A program made the position numbers and the translations under genes. A stretch of 6,690 nt of DNA from Clostridia bacterium. GTDB lineage: Bacteria > Bacillota > Clostridia > Oscillospirales > Acutalibacteraceae. The notes beneath the pieces are model-generated. The model searched no databases. It saw only the letters and a list, made by a program, of their open reading frames with translations, and had not been told where the DNA came from. Positions 1 to 5,573 of this stretch are shown here, one piece after another. The stretch is taken from assembly GCA_017519685.1 (NCBI GenBank), contig JAFWRV010000452.1, positions 1-6,690 of the forward strand. The letters are read 5' to 3'. The stretch's first letter is position 1. Each line of letters begins with the position of its first letter.

Positions 1-1639
1 CACCCAGTTCAGAGGCCAGTTTGAGAGCAGAATCAAGGGACTTATTGACGAGGTAAAATCCGAAGGAAATATCATCCTGTTTATTGATGAAGTCCATCAG
101 CTTGTCGGCGCGGGTGACAGCGAGGGTTCAATGAATGCCGCGAACATTCTCAAGCCCTCCCTTTCAAGAGGAGAAATCCAGATTATCGGCGCCACAACGT
201 TCACCGAATACAGAAAATACATAGAAAAAGACGCGGCACTTGAGCGCCGCTTACAGCCGGTTAAGGTTGAGGAGCCGTCGGTCGCGCAGACAACCGAGAT
301 GCTCATAGGCGTCAAGAGCTACTATGAGAATTTCCACAAAGTCAGAGTCAATGACTCGCTGGTGGAAAAAGCCGTTGTTCTCAGCGAAAGATATATCAAT
401 GACAGATTCCTGCCCGACAAGGCGATAGACCTGCTTGATGAAGCGTGCACCTGCGCAAACCTCAGAAACAAGGCGATAAGCGATTATGAGGCGGCTCTTG
501 AAGAATTCAAGGAGCTTCAGGAAGAGGAAGCGCGCCTCGAGGAAAATATGGGCGAAGCCGATTACGAGGAAATAGCAAAGATAAAAACCGAGCTCATAAA
601 CAAGGAAGACGAGCTTAAAAAACTTGAGGAGCTCGCGTCGGACAATCTCGTTACCGAGGACGACCTCGCGAAGGTTATCCAGCTCTGGACGGGCATTCCC
701 GCGAGCAAGGTTATCGAGAGCGACCTTCGCCGTCTTGCCGAGCTTGAGAGCAATATCAAGGCGCATCTTATCGGCCAGGACGAGGCGGTTGAGCTTGTCT
801 GCGCCGCTATTCGCAGGGGCAGAGTTCAGATAAATCCCCGCCGCCGTCCGTCGTCATTCATCTTCGTCGGACCGACCGGAGTGGGTAAGACCGAGCTTGT
901 TAAACTTCTCGCGAAAGAACTTTTTGAAACACCCGAAACTCTGATAAGACTCGATATGAGCGAGTTTATGGAGAAACATTCGGTGTCGAGAATAATCGGC
1001 TCTCCTCCGGGATATGTCGGCTATGACGAAGCGGGTCAGTTAACCGAAAAGGTGCGCAGAAAGCCCTACTCCGTCGTGCTGTTTGACGAAATAGAAAAGG
1101 CGCATCCCGATGTCATGAACATCCTTCTCCAGATTCTCGACGAAGGCAAGATAACCGACGCTCAGGGCAGAAATGTCAGCTTTGAAAACACGATTATCAT
1201 TATGACTTCAAACGCGGGCAGCAACCGCGCGGGCAGCGCCCTCGGCTTCGGAAAGACAAAGAACGAGGCGTCAAAAGAAAAGGCGCTCAAGGCGCTCAAT
1301 GAATTCCTGAGACCCGAATTCATCGGCAGAGTCGATGAGGTTGTCGTGTTCAACGACCTGTCACTTGACAATTACAGGAAGATAGCCGGACTGCTGCTTG
1401 ATGAGCTTAAGGATCCCCTTGCGGACAAAGGCATTTCCTTTGACTATGATGAGAAAGCGACCGAAACGATCGCCGCGCTCTCCGTTGACGGAACGAGAGG
1501 CGCGAGAGATATCCGCTCCTGCATCAGAAGAAATGTTGAGGACGCGATAACAACGAGAATGGTAAACGGCGCGGACGAACCCCTGAAAACGGTATTTGTT
1601 ACCGCTGAGGACAATAAAATAATTTGTAATTTCACATAA
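1..1639 (+). CDS. clpC: ClpC-type AAA+ unfoldase subunit of Clp protease (5' partial)
   Basis: The reading frame is already open at base 2, and 545 residues are visible. The N-terminal Clp repeat domain and the Walker A motif of the first AAA+ module lie outside the window. Numbering from the first full codon, the protein shows the D1 pore-loop region (RGQFESR, 5-10), D1 Walker B (LFIDE, 26-30) and D1 arginine fingers (LERR, 80-83). A charged coiled-coil middle domain of ClpC length follows (about 150-215), much shorter than that of ClpB. The D2 module has Walker A GPTGVGKT (290-297), pore loop GYVGY (337-341), Walker B VVLFDE (358-363), sensor 1 TSN (402-404) and sensor 2 GAR (500-502). An LGF tripeptide (414-416) sits where ClpA, ClpC and ClpX carry the ClpP-docking loop, so the protein probably unfolds cytosolic substrates for ClpP. 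An aromatic residue (Tyr188) lies near the position of the Phe in the ClpC middle domain that contacts adaptors or other ClpC rings; this is an alignment by eye. Neither mcsB upstream nor radA downstream, the usual clpC neighbours in Bacilli, can be seen. A ClpA- or ClpE-like name is less likely. Confidence 0.93.
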   Translation, partial: TQFRGQFESRIKGLIDEVKSEGNIILFIDEVHQLVGAGDSEGSMNAANILKPSLSRGEIQIIGATTFTEYRKYIEKDAALERRLQPVKVEEPSVAQTTEMLIGVKSYYENFHKVRVNDSLVEKAVVLSERYINDRFLPDKAIDLLDEACTCANLRNKAISDYEAALEEFKELQEEEARLEENMGEADYEEIAKIKTELINKEDELKKLEELASDNLVTEDDLAKVIQLWTGIPASKVIESDLRRLAELESNIKAHLIGQDEAVELVCAAIRRGRVQINPRRRPSSFIFVGPTGVGKTELVKLLAKELFETPETLIRLDMSEFMEKHSVSRIIGSPPGYVGYDEAGQLTEKVRRKPYSVVLFDEIEKAHPDVMNILLQILDEGKITDAQGRNVSFENTIIIMTSNAGSNRAGSALGFGKTKNEASKEKALKALNEFLRPEFIGRVDEVVVFNDLSLDNYRKIAGLLLDELKDPLADKGISFDYDEKATETIAALSVDGTRGARDIRSCIRRNVEDAITTRMVNGADEPLKTVFVTAEDNKIICNFT

Positions 1640-1643
1640 AAAC

Positions 1644-1650
1644 GGGAGGT
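1644..1650 (+). promoter_or_regulatory. Ribosome binding site of the TIM-barrel/oxidoreductase fusion gene
   Basis: GGGAGGT lies 7 nt upstream of the ATG at 1658 and is a near-perfect Shine-Dalgarno sequence. It lies wholly in the 18-nt gap after the clpC stop codon. It fixes the start of the fusion protein at the Met that leads directly into the first beta strand of the barrel. Confidence 0.85.
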
Positions 1651-1657
1651 AATTATT

Positions 1658-3679
1658 ATGGCACATTTTCTCTTCGCAGCATTCTCCGATGAGGCGTCGG
1701 GAGCGATTTCCGAACAGATTGAAGCCTGTAAGAAGAACGGAATCGAGTATATGGAGCTGCGCAACTGCGACGGAAAGAATATTTCGGATTTCACCGTTGA
1801 GGAAGCGAAAGAGCTCAAGAAAAGACTCGATGAGGGAGGAATGAAGGTTTCCTCAATCGGTTCCCATTACGGCAAGATTGAAATCACCGACGATTTCGCT
1901 CCGCATTTCGAGGCGTTCAAGAATACCGTTGAGGTAGCGAAAATTCTTGAATCAAAGTACATCAGAATGTTCAGCTTTTATTTTCTCAAGGGCGAGAGCA
2001 GAGAGGAATACAAAGACGAGGTTTTCAGAAGAATCGGCGCTATGGCGGATTATGCCCGTGAGCGCGGCGTGCTCTGCTGCCACGAAAACGAGAGAGGCAT
2101 TTACGGCGACACGCCCGAAAGAGCCATTGAAATACAGGAATATTTCGGAGACCGTCTCGGAGTTATTTTCGACCCCGCGAACTATCTTATCAATCCGAAC
2201 AGAACCTTCCCCGCTTTTGAAACCCTCTGCGACAAAATTACCTATATGCACATAAAAGACGCCATTTACGGCACGGAAACAATTGTTCCCGCCGGAGAGG
2301 GCGACGGCGAGCTTGAGAGAATGCTCAGAATGCTTGACAAACGCGAAGGAAAAATCATTCTCAGCGTTGAGCCGCATCTGAGAGTTTTTGACGGACTTAA
2401 GGACCTTGAGGTTGATGACAGTCTTTCTCTCAAGATGAATGAGAAATATGTTTATCCCGACAACAGCGCGTCGTTTGCCGCGGCCTGCTCGGCGATTCAC
2501 AGACTTGTTGAAAAAGTTCAGCCCGTCAGACTCGGCATAATCGGAGTCGGCAACATGGGCTCAAGTCATATCAGGGATTATGTCGCGGGCAATCATCACG
2601 AGCTTCGTGTCACCGCCTGTGCGGACCTTATTCCCGAAAGAAACGAAAAAATGAAGGAGCTTCTGCCCGGCATAAAGACCTATGACAGCGCGGAAGCGCT
2701 CATAGACAGCGGAGAGGTTGACGCGGTCATCATCGCGACTCCCCACTATTCGCATTCTCCCATTGCGCAGTACGCTTTCTCAAAAGGCATTCACGTTCTG
2801 ACCGAAAAGCCTGCCGGCGTTTATACAAAGCAGGTGCGTGAAATGAACGAGGCGGCGGCAAAGACGAACCTTGTTTTCGGAATTATGTATAACCAGCGCA
2901 CCAACTGTGTTTACAGAAAAATGCGTGAAATAGTCAGAGGAGGAGAACTCGGGGAAATCAAGCGTGTCAGCTGGATTATCACAGACTGGTACCGCACCCA
3001 GGCATATTACAACTCCGGCGGATGGAGAGCCACCTGGGCGGGAGAAGGCGGAGGCGTTCTTCTCAACCAGTGCCCCCACAATCTCGATTTATGGCAGTGG
3101 ATATGCGGTATGCCTTCAAAGATAACGGCGTTCTGCCACGAGGGCAAATGGCACGACATAGAAGTTGAAGACGATGTAACGATATATGCCGAGTATCCCA
3201 ACGGCGCCACAGGCACATTCATTACCACAACAGGCGATTATCCGGGAACAAACAGACTTGAGATTACGCTTGACGGCGGAAAGCTTGTCTGTGAAAACGG
3301 CGAATCGCTCAAACTGTTCAGACTCAAACAGAGAGTTTCCGACAACCTCAAAAATTCTGAAGAGGGATTCGGAAAAATCGAAGGCGAATGGGAAGATGTT
3401 CCCACCGACGGCAGAAACAAGCAGCACCGCGAGGTGGTCAGCAGATTTGCCGCGGCGATAATCAGGGGAGAATCTCTTGTGGCGAACGGCGAAGAGGGAA
3501 TCAACGGTCTTTCCATATCCAACGCCGCCCATCTTTCAAGCTGGCTCGGCAGAGAAATCAGCCTGCCCGTTGATGAGGATCTGTTTTATTCCGAACTTCA
3601 GAAGAAGATTGCCTCGGGCAAGGCGGATAAAGATACGGTCAAAGAAGTTGTTCAGGGCGATATGTCCAATACATTCTGA
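1658..3679 (+). CDS. Fusion of a xylose-isomerase-like TIM barrel with a Gfo/Idh/MocA NAD(P)-dependent oxidoreductase
   Basis: This 673-residue cytosolic protein (no signal peptide or membrane segment) contains two enzymes that are usually separate. Residues 1-287 form a TIM barrel of the sugar isomerase/epimerase (AP endonuclease 2-like) superfamily. Its expected divalent-metal ligands are Glu143 (CHEN), Asp172 (FDPAN), His198 (MHIKD) and Glu238 (VEPH). Barrel landmarks FSFY (105-108) and GIYGD (147-151) are present. Residues 289-640 form a Gfo/Idh/MocA dehydrogenase. The Rossmann motif is G296-V-G298-N-M-G301, the cofactor-side EKP motif is 383-385, and the catalytic segment is GGGVLLNQCPHNLD with Asn470 and His474, followed by the C-terminal beta-sheet domain. 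About 30 further residues form a charged tail. Every key residue of both halves is present, so both are probably active. The barrel would isomerise, epimerise or eliminate a sugar or keto-sugar, and the other half would oxidise or reduce a ring hydroxyl with NAD(P). The substrate is unknown. Close spacing to the next two genes suggests one operon. Inosose dehydratase-like, epimerase-like or keto-glycoside lyase-like roles are all possible for the barrel. Confidence 0.92.
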   Translation: MAHFLFAAFSDEASGAISEQIEACKKNGIEYMELRNCDGKNISDFTVEEAKELKKRLDEGGMKVSSIGSHYGKIEITDDFAPHFEAFKNTVEVAKILESKYIRMFSFYFLKGESREEYKDEVFRRIGAMADYARERGVLCCHENERGIYGDTPERAIEIQEYFGDRLGVIFDPANYLINPNRTFPAFETLCDKITYMHIKDAIYGTETIVPAGEGDGELERMLRMLDKREGKIILSVEPHLRVFDGLKDLEVDDSLSLKMNEKYVYPDNSASFAAACSAIHRLVEKVQPVRLGIIGVGNMGSSHIRDYVAGNHHELRVTACADLIPERNEKMKELLPGIKTYDSAEALIDSGEVDAVIIATPHYSHSPIAQYAFSKGIHVLTEKPAGVYTKQVREMNEAAAKTNLVFGIMYNQRTNCVYRKMREIVRGGELGEIKRVSWIITDWYRTQAYYNSGGWRATWAGEGGGVLLNQCPHNLDLWQWICGMPSKITAFCHEGKWHDIEVEDDVTIYAEYPNGATGTFITTTGDYPGTNRLEITLDGGKLVCENGESLKLFRLKQRVSDNLKNSEEGFGKIEGEWEDVPTDGRNKQHREVVSRFAAAIIRGESLVANGEEGINGLSISNAAHLSSWLGREISLPVDEDLFYSELQKKIASGKADKDTVKEVVQGDMSNTF

Positions 3680-3682
3680 TAC

Positions 3683-3686
3683 GGAG
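3683..3686 (+). promoter_or_regulatory. Ribosome binding site of the second Gfo/Idh/MocA gene
   Basis: GGAG lies 7 nt upstream of the ATG at 3694, inside the 14-nt gap after the fusion gene's TGA. It is weaker than the other sites here but correctly spaced. It supports the start that puts the Rossmann strand (MRVAVVG) at the very N terminus, as is normal for the family. Confidence 0.7.
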
Positions 3687-3693
3687 AAAAAGA

Positions 3694-4701
3694 ATGAGAG
3701 TTGCAGTTGTCGGCTGCGGAAATGTATCTGAAAGCCATTTCAGGGCGCTTGAGGAGATTCCCGGCGCTGAGATAGTTGCCGCGGTTGATATAAAAAAAGA
3801 CAGAGCGGAAGAAAAGGCGGCGCGTTACGGCGCGGCGGCATACACGGATTTCGGCGAAATGCTGAAAGCCGTGAAACCGGATTGCGTTCATATCGCGACA
3901 CCGCATTATCTTCACACTCCGATGGCGATAAAAGCGCTTGAAAACGGCGCTCACGTGTTTCTCGAAAAGCCGTGCTCGGTTTCCTCAAAAGAGGTTGATG
4001 AGCTTACGGAGGCGGAAAAGAAATACGGCAGATATCTCGGAGTCTGTTTTCAGAACAGATATAATAACAGTTCCGTTCTCGCCAAGGAAATCACAGACAG
4101 CGGAAAGTTCGGAAAGCTGACTGCCGTCAGAGCGTTTCTGACCTGGGACAGGGACGAAAAATATTATTCCGATGACTGGCACGGCACAGCCGATAAGGAA
4201 TGCGGAGGCGTGCTGATTAACCAGGCGATACATACGGTTGACCTCGTTCAGTATTTATCGGGAGGATGCAGGCGCCTGAGCGCTCATGTGCATACCGACC
4301 GTCTTAAAGGCAAAATAGCCGTTGAGGATACCGCGACGGTCCGTATGGAACTCGGGTGCGGGGCGACGGGTATCGTCTTCGCGACCACAGGATTTTCAGG
4401 AAATTCCGATGTGATTATTGAGCTGACTTTTGAAAAGGCGCTGCTCCGCATCGAAGGCGAAAAGCTTTACAGAATATACCCGGACGGCGGATTTGAGCTG
4501 CTCTGCGGAAAACTCGACAGGGAGTTCACGGGCAGGTCCTATTGGGGACACGGCCATTCGGCGATAATCCGGGAGTTTTACGATTGTATTAATACGGGAA
4601 GACCGTTCCCGTTAAACTCTGCAGAAGGCGGAAAAGCGGCAAAAATAATTGCCGCATGCTACCGTTCTTCAATAACAAATAATGCGGTTGAGGTGAAATG
4701 A
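3694..4701 (+). CDS. Gfo/Idh/MocA family NAD(P)-dependent oxidoreductase
   Basis: The protein has 335 residues, the usual size for a stand-alone member, and is cytosolic. The N-terminal Rossmann fold begins at once with VVGCGNVSESH (G7, G9), and Asp32 at the end of beta 2 suggests a preference for NAD. ATPHYLH (69-74) and EKP (91-93) mark the cofactor and active-site face. The C-terminal domain carries GGVLINQAIHTVD (171-183), with Asn176 and the likely catalytic His180. The family oxidises or reduces hydroxyls on sugars, inositols, amino sugars or their glycosides. It is a distant paralogue of the second half of the upstream fusion: both share ATPHY, EKP and NQ-x-x-H. The segments that usually line the substrate pocket differ (WDRDEKYYSDDWHG here against a Trp-rich GGWRATWAGE stretch there), so the two probably act on different intermediates. 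It sits 14 nt after the fusion gene and 1 nt before the dehydrogenase that follows. The exact substrate cannot be assigned. Confidence 0.93.
   Translation: MRVAVVGCGNVSESHFRALEEIPGAEIVAAVDIKKDRAEEKAARYGAAAYTDFGEMLKAVKPDCVHIATPHYLHTPMAIKALENGAHVFLEKPCSVSSKEVDELTEAEKKYGRYLGVCFQNRYNNSSVLAKEITDSGKFGKLTAVRAFLTWDRDEKYYSDDWHGTADKECGGVLINQAIHTVDLVQYLSGGCRRLSAHVHTDRLKGKIAVEDTATVRMELGCGATGIVFATTGFSGNSDVIIELTFEKALLRIEGEKLYRIYPDGGFELLCGKLDREFTGRSYWGHGHSAIIREFYDCINTGRPFPLNSAEGGKAAKIIAACYRSSITNNAVEVK
4690..4696 (+). promoter_or_regulatory. Ribosome binding site inside the end of the preceding gene
   Basis: GAGGTGA lies within the last codons of the upstream oxidoreductase, 6 nt before the ATG at 4703. The upstream TGA (4699-4701) falls between this site and the start codon. 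Ribosomes ending the first gene would therefore stop on the initiation region of the second, an arrangement typical of translational coupling. Confidence 0.8.
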
Positions 4702-4702
4702 A

Positions 4703-5551
4703 ATGACACATGAAAATCTTAAAAACAGAACAGCGGTTATAACCGGAGGCGGCGGAGTCCTTTGCAGCGGCTTTGCGAAAACGCTCGCGGAACTCGGCGT
4801 CAAGGTAGCCGTTCTTGATTTAAGGGAAGAAGCGGCTCAGGCGGTCGTTGACGAAATCACGGCATCGGGCGGCACCGCTATTGCGGTCGGCTGCAATGTT
4901 CTCGAGCCGGAGAGTCTTGAGGCGGCAAGAAAGAGAATAAATTCCGAACTCGGCCCCTGCGATATTCTCATCAACGGCGCCGGCGGAAACAATCCCAAGG
5001 GCACAACCTCCAAGGATATTTTCGAGGAGGGCGACCTTGACAATAAGGTTGAGGGAGTCAAGACTTTCTTTGACCTTGACGCAAGCGGAATCCAGTTTGT
5101 TTTCAATCTCAATATTCTCGGCACGCTCTTGACAACACAGTGCTTCGCCAAGGATATGATAGGCAGAAAGAATGTCAGCATTCTCAATATTTCATCAATG
5201 AACGCGTTCTGCCCCCTGACAAGAATACCCGCGTATTCCGCGGCAAAGGCGGGCGTTTCAAACTTTACGCAGTGGCTTGCGGTTCATTTCGCCGAAGCGG
5301 GAATCAGAGTCAACGCAATCGCTCCCGGTTTCTTCGCGACAAATCAGAATCACAATCTTCTGTTTAATGAGGACGGTTCCCTGACCGCGCGCTCGGAAAA
5401 GATTATTTCCCATACTCCGATGAGACGTTTCGGCGTGCCCGAGGATCTGAGCGGCGCTCTCGCGTTTTTCTGCGATGAAACCTATTCGGGATTCATTACA
5501 GGCGTTATTCTCCCGATATACGGCGGCTTCAACGCTTATTCGGGCGTCTGA
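4703..5551 (+). CDS. Short-chain dehydrogenase/reductase, UxuB-like (D-mannonate oxidoreductase family)
   Basis: The protein has 282 residues and a classical SDR fold. The cofactor loop is TGGGGVLCSG (14-23), Asp39 at the end of beta 2 points to NAD(H), NGAGG is at 91-95, Asn137 is on helix 4, and the active site is Ser165, Tyr178 and Lys182 (Y-S-A-A-K). The insert NNPKGTT (96-102), the FFDLD segment (122-126), NEDGSL (222-227), HTPMRRFG (237-244) and the GGFNAYSGV terminus (274-282) match what I recall of the Bacillus UxuB/YjmF type. That enzyme interconverts D-fructuronate and D-mannonate. A role in reducing a keto-sugar acid or related keto-sugar made by the neighbouring enzymes is therefore likely. 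The substrate may not be fructuronate, since no uxuA-like mannonate dehydratase or uronate isomerase is in the window. Two positions look unusual: Cys21 replaces the last glycine of the TGxxxGxG loop, and Tyr273 replaces the common Asp before GG near the C terminus. It is probably translationally coupled to the gene before it. Confidence 0.9.
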   Translation: MTHENLKNRTAVITGGGGVLCSGFAKTLAELGVKVAVLDLREEAAQAVVDEITASGGTAIAVGCNVLEPESLEAARKRINSELGPCDILINGAGGNNPKGTTSKDIFEEGDLDNKVEGVKTFFDLDASGIQFVFNLNILGTLLTTQCFAKDMIGRKNVSILNISSMNAFCPLTRIPAYSAAKAGVSNFTQWLAVHFAEAGIRVNAIAPGFFATNQNHNLLFNEDGSLTARSEKIISHTPMRRFGVPEDLSGALAFFCDETYSGFITGVILPIYGGFNAYSGV

Positions 5552-5560
5552 TTTACGAAA

Positions 5561-5567
5561 AGGAGAG
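5561..5567 (+). promoter_or_regulatory. Ribosome binding site of the secreted phosphatase gene
   Basis: AGGAGAG lies 6 nt upstream of the ATG at 5574 in the 22-nt gap after the dehydrogenase stop. It selects the start that gives a standard signal peptide (Met-Phe-Lys-Lys followed by a hydrophobic stretch). No terminator hairpin or promoter is visible in this gap. Confidence 0.8.
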
Positions 5568-5573
5568 ATTTGT

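Noticed and set aside
251..766. 171-codon open frame on the - strand inside clpC
   Set aside because: It is antisense to the conserved D1 end and middle domain of ClpC; its low-complexity Leu/Phe-rich stretches mirror Glu/Lys codons of the coiled coil.
1596..1625. Possible internal promoter (TTGTTA with TAAAAT or TAATTT) in the AT-rich end of clpC
   Set aside because: The spacer is 13 nt for the better -10 box, and at 18 nt the -10 box matches poorly, so it does not meet a reasonable standard for a promoter call.
1952..2500. 182-codon open frame on the - strand inside the fusion gene
   Set aside because: It lies fully opposite a well-conserved TIM barrel, shows no recognisable motif and no convincing ribosome binding site, and is explained by the codon bias of the + strand gene.
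2500..2535. Frameshift or lost stop codon as an artefact creating the fusion protein
   Set aside because: The frame stays open with coding-like codon use through the junction, there is no ribosome binding site or start codon before the Rossmann motif, and no homopolymer that would easily hide an indel beyond a run of five A.
3116..3532. 138-codon open frame on the - strand inside the oxidoreductase half of the fusion
   Set aside because: It is antisense to conserved Gfo/Idh/MocA sequence and has no domain signature.
5552..5573. Terminator between the SDR and the phosphatase gene
   Set aside because: The 22-nt gap contains no inverted repeat followed by a T-run; it holds only a ribosome binding site.
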